Shown here: one piece after another, positions 54,559 to 62,610 of the stretch
How the letters are laid out: every line of letters starts with the position of its first letter
Position numbering within the stretch: position 1 is the first letter of the stretch
NCBI RefSeq assembly: GCF_002379085.1
Contig: NZ_NBZW01000002.1
Span: 248,001 to 312,000 of the forward strand
Direction: 5' to 3'
DNA length: 64,000 nt
Origin: Polaromonas sp. AET17H-212
GTDB lineage: Bacteria > Pseudomonadota > Gammaproteobacteria > Burkholderiales > Burkholderiaceae_C
The notes under the pieces: generated by a model
Databases searched by the model: none
The model's input: the letters and a program-made list of their open reading frames with translations, nothing else
What the model was told of the DNA's origin: nothing
Translations under genes and position numbers: made by a program

Positions 54559-55341
54559 ATGATTCGTTCACTATGGATTTCAAAAACAGGCCTGGATGCG
54601 CAACAGACGCAGATGGATGTCGTCGCCAACAATCTGGCCAACGTCAGCACCACAGGCTTCAAGCGCTCACGCGCCGTGTTCGAAGACTTGCTGTACCAGA
54701 CGATACGCCAGCCCGGTGCCCAGTCGTCGCAGCAAACGCAGCTCCCGACCGGCCTGCAGCTCGGCACGGGTGTCCGACCGGTCGCGACCGAACGTATTTT
54801 CACGCAGGGCAACCTGCAGCAGACCGGCAATGACAAGGACGTCGCGATTCAGGGCGCCGGCTTTTTCCAGGTGTTGCTGCCGGACGGCAGCACCGCGTTC
54901 ACGCGCGACGGCTCCTTCCATGTCGACAGTTCGGGCCAGCTCGTGACATCGAGCGGTTTCACGGTGCAGCCCGCCATCACCATTCCGATCGATGCCCAAA
55001 AAATTTCCATCGGCCGCGACGGCACGGTCTCCATCACGCAGGACGGTGTGGCGCAGCCGACGCAAGTCGGCGCGTTGCAACTGGCGACTTTCATGAATCC
55101 TGCCGGACTGGAAGGCAAAGGAGAAAACCTCTACGTCGAAACCGGCGCGTCCGGCACTGCCAACACCAGCACGCCCGGCCTCAATGGCGCCGGCTTGCTG
55201 ACGCAGGGTTATGTCGAAACGTCCAACGTCAACGTGGTTGAAGAACTGGTCAACATGATCCAGACCCAGCGTGCGTACGAAATCAACAGCAAGGCGATCC
55301 AGACCTCGGACCAGATGCTGCAACGCCTGTCGCAGCTATGA
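54559..55341 (+). CDS. flgG: Distal rod protein FlgG
   Basis: The 260-residue protein begins [36 protein letters not shown] and ends [35 protein letters not shown] 54559 follows GGAGG with normal spacing, so an upstream in-frame GTG at 54541 is rejected. The stop overlaps flgH. Confidence 0.94.
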   Translation: MIRSLWISKTGLDAQQTQMDVVANNLANVSTTGFKRSRAVFEDLLYQTIRQPGAQSSQQTQLPTGLQLGTGVRPVATERIFTQGNLQQTGNDKDVAIQGAGFFQVLLPDGSTAFTRDGSFHVDSSGQLVTSSGFTVQPAITIPIDAQKISIGRDGTVSITQDGVAQPTQVGALQLATFMNPAGLEGKGENLYVETGASGTANTSTPGLNGAGLLTQGYVETSNVNVVEELVNMIQTQRAYEINSKAIQTSDQMLQRLSQL

Positions 55342-55997
55342 CAAAACTCTTGCGCATCATGATCATGGCCCTGGCTGCCGGGCTGGCGGCGTGCGCCACC
55401 GTGCCGGACTCGATCGTGCTGCAGCCCACCACGGCGCTGGCGCCACCGGTGGCGCCAGCGCCAGCGGCCAACGGCGCGATCTTCCAGGCAGCGGCCTATC
55501 GTCCGATGTTCGAAGACCGGCGCGCCCGCATGGTCGGCGACATACTGACCATCAGCGTGAGTGAGAAGACCAACGCCGGCAAGCAGGCTGCCAGCTCCGG
55601 CAGCAAAAGCGGCAGCGTCCAGGCATCGGTACCGCTCCTGTTGAGCAAGCCGCTGAATTTTTTAGGCGCTTCGGCAGCGACGGCCACCAAGTTTGAGGAT
55701 AAAAACGCCGGCAGCGCCGGCAACAATTTCAGCAGCGCGATCAGTGTCACCGTGGTTGATGTGCTGCCAAACGGCAATCTCGTGGTCAGCGGAGAAAAGC
55801 AGATCGCACTGGACAGGGGTGCCGAGTTCATCCGTTTCTCGGGCGTGGTGAATCCGGCGACCATCAGCGCCGGCAATCTTGTGTCCTCCACCCAGGTCGC
55901 CGATGCACGCATCGAATACCGCGCCAACAGCCGCATCGACAAGGCCGAAGTCATGGGCGCGCTGACGCGCTTTTTCCTGAGCGTGTTGCCGCTCTAG
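55338..55997 (+). CDS. flgH: L-ring lipoprotein FlgH
   Basis: The 219-residue protein has a lipoprotein signal ([14 protein letters not shown], Cys about 20). The FlgH domain includes [25 protein letters not shown] and [33 protein letters not shown]. It forms the outer-membrane L ring. Confidence 0.94.
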   Translation: MTKLLRIMIMALAAGLAACATVPDSIVLQPTTALAPPVAPAPAANGAIFQAAAYRPMFEDRRARMVGDILTISVSEKTNAGKQAASSGSKSGSVQASVPLLLSKPLNFLGASAATATKFEDKNAGSAGNNFSSAISVTVVDVLPNGNLVVSGEKQIALDRGAEFIRFSGVVNPATISAGNLVSSTQVADARIEYRANSRIDKAEVMGALTRFFLSVLPL

Positions 55998-56025
55998 GAT
56001 GGAATTGCAGGAACCAGGGTTGACC

Positions 56026-57159
56026 ATGAAACTCGCAAACCTCGCCAGACCGGCATCCACAGCTTTGTTTTCAGGCTTGCTGAGCCTCGCCTGTCTGTTG
56101 ACGCCGGCTGCGAGCCAGGCCGAACGCCTGAAGGACCTCACCAGCATCCAGGGTGTCCGGCAGAATCAACTGATCGGCTATGGCTTGGTGGTCGGCCTGG
56201 ACGGCAGTGGCGACCAGACGACACAGACACCGTTTACCGTGCAAAGCGTGGCCAGCATGCTGCAGCAATTGGGGGTCAATCTGCCGCCGGGTACAACGCT
56301 GCAATTGAAAAATGTCGCCGCCGTGGTGGTCACCAGTTCGCTGGCGCCATTCGCCCAGCCCGGGCAAACCATGGATGTCACCGTTTCTTCGATGGGCAAC
56401 GCCAAGAGCCTGCGCGGCGGCACGCTGTTGATGACGCCGCTGAAAGGCGCTGACGGCCAGATCTACGGCATGGCCCAGGGCAGTGTGGTGGTGGGAGGGG
56501 TGGGGGCGGCAGCGGGGGGCAGTAAGACACAGGTCAATCATCTGAGCGTCGGCCGGATCTCTGCCGGTGCCACGATCGAACGGGCGCTGCCGACCGCGCT
56601 TGGGCAGGGAAACGTCGTCTTGCTCGAACTGAAAGACAGCGACTTCTCCACCGCCAGCCGGGTGGTCGATGCCATCAACCGGCGTTTCGGTAGCGCGACG
56701 GCGCAGGCGCAGGACGGCCGGGTGATACGGGTTCAGGCGCCTGAAAACAGCGGCGAACGCGTGGCTTTCCTGGGCGCGCTGGAGAACATCAGCGTCACGC
56801 CGGACCAGGCCAGCGCCAAAGTGATTCTGAATGCGCGCACCGGTTCGATCGTCATGAACCAGGCCGTCACGCTCGATGCCTGTGCCGTCGCGCACGGCAA
56901 TCTCTCGGTCGTCATCAGCACCGAGCCGGTCATCAGCCAGCCGGCCCCGTTTTCCGGCGGCCAGACCGTGGTCGGGCAGCGCTCGCAGATCGACATCAAC
57001 AAGGAGTCTGGCCAGCTGCTGCTGCTCAAAGGCGGCGCATCTTTGGCCGACGTCGTCAAAGCGCTGAATGCGATCGGCGCCACGCCGCAAGACCTGCTGG
57101 CCATCCTGCAGGCCATGAAGGCAGCGGGCTCACTGCGCGCAGAGCTGGAAATCATCTAG
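56026..57159 (+). CDS. flgI: P-ring protein FlgI
   Basis: About 377 residues with a signal peptide (cleavage near AASQAERL). The conserved start RLKDLTSIQGVRQNQLIGYGLVVGLDGSGDQT follows, as do later blocks up to GATPQDLLAILQAMKAAGSL. ATG 56026 places the signal peptide normally. An in-frame ATG at 55999 has its ribosome-binding site too close and is less likely. Confidence 0.93.
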   Translation: MKLANLARPASTALFSGLLSLACLLTPAASQAERLKDLTSIQGVRQNQLIGYGLVVGLDGSGDQTTQTPFTVQSVASMLQQLGVNLPPGTTLQLKNVAAVVVTSSLAPFAQPGQTMDVTVSSMGNAKSLRGGTLLMTPLKGADGQIYGMAQGSVVVGGVGAAAGGSKTQVNHLSVGRISAGATIERALPTALGQGNVVLLELKDSDFSTASRVVDAINRRFGSATAQAQDGRVIRVQAPENSGERVAFLGALENISVTPDQASAKVILNARTGSIVMNQAVTLDACAVAHGNLSVVISTEPVISQPAPFSGGQTVVGQRSQIDINKESGQLLLLKGGASLADVVKALNAIGATPQDLLAILQAMKAAGSLRAELEII

Positions 57160-57166
57160 GCCGGCG

Positions 57167-58039
57167 ATGACTATCCCCCCCCAAGCTGCCGGCAGTCTGG
57201 CGATCGACCTCCAGGACCTGAGCCGGCTGCGGCAGACGGCGCAGCAGAATTCGCCGGAAGCGCTCCAGGCTGCCGCCAGGCAGTTCGAGGCGCTGTTTTT
57301 GAACATGGTCATGAAGAGCATGCGCGAAGCCACGCCGCAGGATGGCATGTTCGACAGTCAGCAGAGCAAGATGTATACCTCCATGCTGGACCAGCAGGTC
57401 AGCCAGAGCCTGGCGTCGCGCGGTGTGGGCCTGGCCGATGTGCTGATTCGCCAGCTTTCCAGTCAGGCGGGGAGCCCGGCTGTGCCGGGCACGCAAAAGC
57501 CGGCGCCGGCGCCGGCAGGCAAGGCCAATCCGTGGCAGCCGGTGGCCGCAATCGCCAATCCGCCGGCCTACGTGTCACCCTCGGCCCAGGCCCAGGCCTT
57601 CCAGGTGCGTTTGGCATCGCATGCTGAAGAGGCCAGCCGCAGCACGGGTATTCCCGCCAAATTCATGCTCGGTCAGGCGGCACTGGAAAGCGGCTGGGGC
57701 AAGCGCGAGATTGTCGGTGCCGACGGTACGCTCAGCCACAACCTGTTCGGGATCAAGGCGAGCGGTGGCTGGAAGGGCGGGGTGGTGGAAAGCGTCACCA
57801 CTGAATATGTGGATGGCGTCCCGCAAAAAAGAATCGAGAAGTTCCGTGCCTATGATTCCTACGCCGATGCCTTCCGCGATTACGCCGCATTGATGCGCAA
57901 TAACCCGCGATACAAAACCGTCCTAGACAATGCGCAGACCGTGTCCGGTTTTGCCAACGGATTGCAGCGCGCAGGTTACGCCACCGACCCGAATTATGCG
58001 AGCAAGCTGATGCGCATCATTGAACAATCGCTGACTTGA
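57167..58039 (+). CDS. flgJ: FlgJ, rod cap and peptidoglycan hydrolase
   Basis: The 290-residue protein has an N-terminal rod-binding domain (AARQFEALFLNMVMKSMREATPQDGMFDSQQSKMYTSMLDQQ). A Pro/Ala linker and a C-terminal glucosaminidase domain follow (GIPAKFMLGQAALESGWGKRE with the catalytic Glu, and SHNLFGIKA). It opens the wall for the rod. This is the two-domain form typical of beta- and gammaproteobacteria. Confidence 0.94.
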   Translation: MTIPPQAAGSLAIDLQDLSRLRQTAQQNSPEALQAAARQFEALFLNMVMKSMREATPQDGMFDSQQSKMYTSMLDQQVSQSLASRGVGLADVLIRQLSSQAGSPAVPGTQKPAPAPAGKANPWQPVAAIANPPAYVSPSAQAQAFQVRLASHAEEASRSTGIPAKFMLGQAALESGWGKREIVGADGTLSHNLFGIKASGGWKGGVVESVTTEYVDGVPQKRIEKFRAYDSYADAFRDYAALMRNNPRYKTVLDNAQTVSGFANGLQRAGYATDPNYASKLMRIIEQSLT

Positions 58040-58056
58040 CAAGCGGCTGCGGCAGC

Positions 58057-58083
58057 TCAAGTTTTTCCGCGAACTGCCGTTAA
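58057..58083 (+). promoter_or_regulatory. FliA promoter of flgKL
   Basis: TCAAGTTT, 11 bases, GCCGTTAA fits the sigma-28 consensus with two differences. It lies 40 bases before the flgK start, in the gap after flgJ, so flgKL can be made as late genes apart from flgB-J. Confidence 0.75.
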
Positions 58084-58122
58084 TAACACTTGAATACACT
58101 GCTATCGCAACAGAGAAAAAAC

Positions 58123-59772
58123 ATGGCCAACATCTTCGGCATCGGTCAAAGCGCACTCCTCGCAGCACAGACCGGACTCAGCACCACCGGACACAACATT
58201 GCGAATGCGGCCACGCCCGGCTTCAGCCGGCAGGCGGTGACCCAGACCACGGCCACGCCGCAACAAACCGGCGTCGGCTTCATCGGCGGCGGCACCCAGG
58301 TGATCGCCGTGCGGCGGCTCTACAACGAGCAGTTGGGGCAACAGGTGCTTTCCGCGCAAAGTGCGAAAAGTGCGCTCTCCAGCTACTATTCGCAGATCAG
58401 CCGGATCGACAACCTGCTGGCCGATCCGGCCGCCGGCCTGTCTCCGGCGCTGCAGGATTTCTTCAAGGGCATGCAAGACTTGGCCGGCAATCCGGCTTCG
58501 GCGCCAGCGCGCCAGTCGGCGCTCTCGGCGGCCGAGACACTGGCGAGCCGGTTCCAGAGCATGGACGGGCAGTTTAACGAGTTGCGCCGCAACGTCAACA
58601 GCGAAATCACGGCCAGCGTCAGCAGCATCAATTTCTACGCCGGGCAGATCGCACAGCTGAACAATACGATTCTGAGCTCGCAGGCCGGAAGCGATGGCAA
58701 AGCGGCCAGTGACCTGCTGGACCAGCGCGATCAACTGATCGCCGATCTGAGCAAGGAGACCAGGGTGTCGGTGGTCAAGCAAGACGGCAACTACAATATT
58801 TTCATTGGCAGCGGCCAGCCCCTGGTGTTGGGTGCGCAAACCTTTACCATGGTGGCGCAGCCCGCCGTGACCGACCCCGGCCGGCTGGTGGTCGGTTTCC
58901 TGAGCAATGGCACGACCACCCTGCTGGCCGAAAACAGCCTGCCCGGCGGCAGGCTCGGCGGTTCCCTCGATTTCCGCTCCAATACGCTGGATCCGGCGCA
59001 GGCGTCGCTGGGCAGCCTGGCCACGACGCTGGCCAGCACCTTCAACGCCCAGCACCGCCTGGGGCAGGACCTGAACGGAAACCTGGGTGGCGATTTTTTC
59101 ACCATGAGCGGCAATGCTGCCTCGGGCTTGCGCGTCGCGATTTCAGACACCGCCGTGATTGCGGTGGCGGCGCCCGTCCGCACGGCGGCGCCGTCCGCCA
59201 ATACAGGTTCCGGCAGGATCAGTGCCGGCGTCGTCGATGCCAGCTATCCGGCCGCGCCGCTGACGGCGCCGGTGACGCTGATCTATGATGCCGTCACCAA
59301 CACGCTCGATACCAACCCTTCCGGCGGAGTTGCCGGGTTCCCGCAGCCCTACAGCAGCGGCCAGACGATCGGTTTTGGAGGCATCAGCTTTGCCATCTCC
59401 GGCGTCCCAGGTGACCAGGACCAGTTCACCGTCAGCCCCAACAGCAACGGCATTGGCGATAACCGCAATGCATTGCTGCTGGGGGCGCTGCAAACCGCCA
59501 GCACCATGAACGGCGGCACGACCAACTTTCAGGGCAGTTACGCGCAACTGGTCAACCTGGTCGGCAACAAGACGCGTGAACTGGATGTCACCAGCCGTGC
59601 CGAGGGCCAGTTGCTGGCCCAGGCGATACAGGCACAGCAGTCGGTTTCGGGGGTCAACCTGGATGAAGAGGCCACCAACCTGCTGCGCTACCAACAGGCC
59701 TACCAGGCGGCCGGCAAAGTCATGCAAGTCGCCGATGAGATGTTCGATGTCGTGCTTTCTCTCGGTCGATAA
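58123..59772 (+). CDS. flgK: Hook-filament junction protein FlgK
   Basis: The 549-residue protein begins MANIFGIGQSALLAAQTGLSTTGHNIANAATPGFSRQAV and ends SGVNLDEEATNLLRYQQAYQAAGKVMQVADEMFDVVLSLGR, both diagnostic of FlgK. ATG 58123 is chosen; a TTG-led extension from 58090 adds nothing conserved and crowds the promoter. Confidence 0.94.
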   Translation: MANIFGIGQSALLAAQTGLSTTGHNIANAATPGFSRQAVTQTTATPQQTGVGFIGGGTQVIAVRRLYNEQLGQQVLSAQSAKSALSSYYSQISRIDNLLADPAAGLSPALQDFFKGMQDLAGNPASAPARQSALSAAETLASRFQSMDGQFNELRRNVNSEITASVSSINFYAGQIAQLNNTILSSQAGSDGKAASDLLDQRDQLIADLSKETRVSVVKQDGNYNIFIGSGQPLVLGAQTFTMVAQPAVTDPGRLVVGFLSNGTTTLLAENSLPGGRLGGSLDFRSNTLDPAQASLGSLATTLASTFNAQHRLGQDLNGNLGGDFFTMSGNAASGLRVAISDTAVIAVAAPVRTAAPSANTGSGRISAGVVDASYPAAPLTAPVTLIYDAVTNTLDTNPSGGVAGFPQPYSSGQTIGFGGISFAISGVPGDQDQFTVSPNSNGIGDNRNALLLGALQTASTMNGGTTNFQGSYAQLVNLVGNKTRELDVTSRAEGQLLAQAIQAQQSVSGVNLDEEATNLLRYQQAYQAAGKVMQVADEMFDVVLSLGR

Positions 59773-59784
59773 GGAGCGTCGCTC

Positions 59785-60690
59785 ATGCGTATCAGCACCA
59801 ATACAATGTTTGAACAGGGCAGTGCCCGCCTGAGCGATTTGCAGGCGGGTCTGGTAAAAACGCAGCAGCAGTTGTCGGCCGGCCGGCGCATCCTGACCCC
59901 GGCTGACGATCCGGTCGGTGCGGCGCGCGCGCTGGAAGTGACGCAGGCGCAAGCCATGACCGCGCAATTCGCCACCAACCGCCAGTACGCCAGGAACTCG
60001 CTGAGCCAGGTCGAAACCGCGCTGGCGGGCGCCACCGCCTTGCTGCAGGACGCGAAGGTGCTGGTGGTGAGCGCCGGCAATCCGACGCTGACCGATGCCA
60101 ACCGCGCCATCCTCGCCATTGAATTGCGCGGACGCCTCGACGACCTGCTGGGCCTTGCCAACGCCGGGGACGGGATGGGCAACCATCTGTTTTCCGGCTA
60201 CCAGACCGGAACCCGGCCCTTCGTCCAGAATGCCGGCGGTGCGCAATACGCTGGCGACCAGGGCCAGTCGCTGATCCAGGTCAGCTCGTCGCGTCAGATT
60301 GCGATGAGCGTTCCCGGCAATGCGGTCTTTCAAAGCAACAACAGCAACCTGGATGTTTTCAAGACCTTGACGGATGTTATCGCGGTCCTGGAAGCGCCCG
60401 CCACCGCAACGCTGCCGGCCAGCCTGGCAAGCGCCAACGGCAATCTCGACCAGTCGATCGACATGGTGCTGAACGCACGCGCGTCGGTTGGCTCCCGGCT
60501 GAAGGAGCTAGATTCTCTGGACAGCGCCGGCTCGGACCTGGATATCCAGTATCAGCAGACGCTGTCGGACCTGCAAAGCCTCGACTATGCGAAGGCCATC
60601 TCCGATTTGACGCAACAACAGTTCACGCTCGAAGCCGCGCAGAAATCCTTCATGATCGTCTCGGGACTGTCGCTGTTTAAATTGTTATAA
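59785..60690 (+). CDS. flgL: Hook-filament junction protein FlgL
   Basis: The 301-residue flagellin-like protein begins MRISTNTMFEQGSARLSDLQAGLVKTQQQLSAGRRILTPADDPVGAARAL and ends with the D0 helix (KAISDLTQQQFTLEAAQKSFMIVSGLSLFKLL). It follows flgK by 12 bases and is a client of FlgN. Confidence 0.94.
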   Translation: MRISTNTMFEQGSARLSDLQAGLVKTQQQLSAGRRILTPADDPVGAARALEVTQAQAMTAQFATNRQYARNSLSQVETALAGATALLQDAKVLVVSAGNPTLTDANRAILAIELRGRLDDLLGLANAGDGMGNHLFSGYQTGTRPFVQNAGGAQYAGDQGQSLIQVSSSRQIAMSVPGNAVFQSNNSNLDVFKTLTDVIAVLEAPATATLPASLASANGNLDQSIDMVLNARASVGSRLKELDSLDSAGSDLDIQYQQTLSDLQSLDYAKAISDLTQQQFTLEAAQKSFMIVSGLSLFKLL

Positions 60691-60714
60691 GCGCCGCGCC
60701 CGGATTTCCGGCGC
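60691..60714. terminator. Hairpin between convergent flgL and response-regulator gene
   Basis: GCGCCG (60691-60696) pairs with CGGCGC (60709-60714) right after the flgL stop. T runs are lacking, so it is a weak terminator candidate for both strands. Confidence 0.35.
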
Positions 60715-60727
60715 AGCCTCACCCCTC

Positions 60728-61282
60728 TCAGGGCGGGTCCAGCTCCGGGAAATCGAGCAGCACCGAGCCATCGGGGCCCCAATTGACTTTCGTGATGCCT
60801 GGTTCGCTTTCCTCGAGGCGCTTAAGTTCGGCTTCCTCCGGTGTCAATGGCCTGCTTGTGATGCGCAGCTTGTCGGTCAGAAGTCCGACTTGCATTGCCT
60901 GATACCTGCGGACCAGCCCCAGCTCGATGATTTTTCTCAGTTCCGCGATATCCCATGGCTTGGCGACATAACGAAACACCTCGGCCTCGTTGATCGCGCC
61001 GAGCGCCGTTTCGAAATCGTTCGAACTGCTCAGCATCAGGCGTACCGCATCCGGCTGCCGGTCCTTGACGCGCTTGAGAAAATCGATGCCGTTCATGAGA
61101 GGCATGCGGTAATCCGATACCACCAGATCAAATGAAACTTCGAGCATTCGAGCCAGTGCCTCCTGCGGATCGGTATAAATTTCGATCCGCAGATTCTCCT
61201 CGCGTGTATTCTGCTGCAAGGCCCGCCGCAACGCATGCAGGATATTGATCTCGTCGTCAACAAGCATATAACGCAGCATCAT
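60728..61282 (-). CDS. Response regulator, receiver plus short unassigned tail
   Basis: The 184-residue protein has a receiver domain (about 3-120; DDE acidic pair, phospho-acceptor Asp in LVVSDYRMPLMNG, Lys in VAKPWD) and a 60-residue tail without known output domain. FRYVAKPWDIAELRKIIE links it to the RpfG-type receivers of the neighbour. It overlaps the upstream gene by four bases, so they are cotranscribed. Confidence 0.85.
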   Translation of the reverse strand: MMLRYMLVDDEINILHALRRALQQNTREENLRIEIYTDPQEALARMLEVSFDLVVSDYRMPLMNGIDFLKRVKDRQPDAVRLMLSSSNDFETALGAINEAEVFRYVAKPWDIAELRKIIELGLVRRYQAMQVGLLTDKLRITSRPLTPEEAELKRLEESEPGITKVNWGPDGSVLLDFPELDPP

Positions 61283-62610
61283 TTTCGAGACTCCCTCCGT
61301 ACGCAGATTGTCAATTCCACACCTCCTGCCGCCTCAAAGTCGAGGATCTTGCGGATCAGGTGTTCATCCAGCATCCGGTCGGCCGGCAGCATCATGATGC
61401 CTTCGCGCGTCAGCAGGTCCCGCGCGAGGATCATGCCGGAGCGCAGGCCCGCTGAGCCCACCACGAACTCTCCCAATGTTTCCTGCGCGATGTCGCTCAA
61501 AACGGCCTTGAACGCATGGATGACCTGGGGGTCATAGCGCTTTCCGGCATTGCGCAGAATCAGCTCCTTTGCTTCTGCCGGGCTAAAGCAGCGCTCCACC
61601 AGCGCGCCGATCTGCAGATTGTCGTAATCGGTGGCGAGCGCCAGGATGCGAGCGCCTGTCGGAATTGAATTTTCCGCCAGACTGTCCGGATAGCCCAGGC
61701 CGTCGAAACGTTCGGATTGCGAACGCAGGATTTTTGCCGCGCCGCGCAAGTCTTCCAGCGGCATCAGCAACTGCTCGGCGCGTTGTGGGTGCTGGCGGTA
61801 GTGACCGAGATTGTCGCCGCTCATCAGATCGATGGGCGTCGATAACAAGCCATCCGAAAATCCGATTTTCCCGATGTCCTTGAGCAGGGCTGCGATAAAT
61901 ATTTCCTGGGCTTCCGCTTCGTCCAGCTTCATTTTCGCGGCGAGTTTGCGCGCCAGATCGGCGACCCGTGCCGAGTGGCCGGCGGGCCGCGCCTCCCGCA
62001 TTTCAATCAGACTCGAAAAAATCTTGATAGAGACGATGAAATTGGCTTTGAGTTTCTCGTTGGTGGCCAGCAACTGGTCATGGGCCTGCGTGAGCGCCGC
62101 GGTGCGTTCCTCCACTTTTGTCTCGAGGCTGGCGTTGAGCGTTCTCAGTTCTTCGTTCTGGCGCTGCGTCAGTTCTTCCAGACGCTGCTTTTCCCGCTCC
62201 AGGAACTTGCGTTCAAGGGCCTGGCGGACGATCAATAACAGGTCATTGTCATCCCATGGCTTGGCAATGTAACGGTAAATTTTCCCGCGGTTGATGGCTT
62301 CGATGGTGGACTGGATGTCGGCGTAGCCTGTCAGCAGCAGGCGGATGGTATCTGGCCAGCGGGCCTGGACATGTTCGAGAAAGGCTGCGCCATCCATCTC
62401 GGGCATGCGCATGTCGGAAATCACGAGGTCAATGGATTCGGTTTCCAGGATCGTCAGGCCGGCATTGCCGCCATCGGCTGTCAGCACCTGGTATCCCTGG
62501 GTGCGGAACAGGCGACGCAGCGACGACAGGATATTCGGCTCGTCATCGACGCACAGAATTCTTACCGTCTCTGTGCGTTCGCTGTCAAGTTCGGGGGCTG
62601 CATCGTTCAT
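61279..62610 (-). CDS. Receiver-HD domain protein with degenerate HD-GYP site
   Basis: The 443-residue protein has a receiver (about 15-130, Asp in LVISDMRMPEMDG), a coiled coil (about 135-185) and an HD-GYP-like domain (about 190-350). GHSARVADLARKLAAKM and QHPQRAEQLL keep metal-ligand histidines. However, the HD motif reads LLKDIGKIG (His replaced by Lys), and the second motif reads SQSERFDGLGYP, where two histidines normally precede the Glu. Cyclic-di-GMP hydrolysis is therefore doubtful; it may bind the ligand or act as an adaptor. It overlaps genes on both sides. Confidence 0.82.
   Translation of the reverse strand: MNDAAPELDSERTETVRILCVDDEPNILSSLRRLFRTQGYQVLTADGGNAGLTILETESIDLVISDMRMPEMDGAAFLEHVQARWPDTIRLLLTGYADIQSTIEAINRGKIYRYIAKPWDDNDLLLIVRQALERKFLEREKQRLEELTQRQNEELRTLNASLETKVEERTAALTQAHDQLLATNEKLKANFIVSIKIFSSLIEMREARPAGHSARVADLARKLAAKMKLDEAEAQEIFIAALLKDIGKIGFSDGLLSTPIDLMSGDNLGHYRQHPQRAEQLLMPLEDLRGAAKILRSQSERFDGLGYPDSLAENSIPTGARILALATDYDNLQIGALVERCFSPAEAKELILRNAGKRYDPQVIHAFKAVLSDIAQETLGEFVVGSAGLRSGMILARDLLTREGIMMLPADRMLDEHLIRKILDFEAAGGVELTICVRRESRK

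Noticed and set aside
58027..58122. TTG-led extension of flgK from 58090
   Set aside because: It would begin only seven bases after the FliA -10 element, and the extra 11 residues are not part of FlgK.
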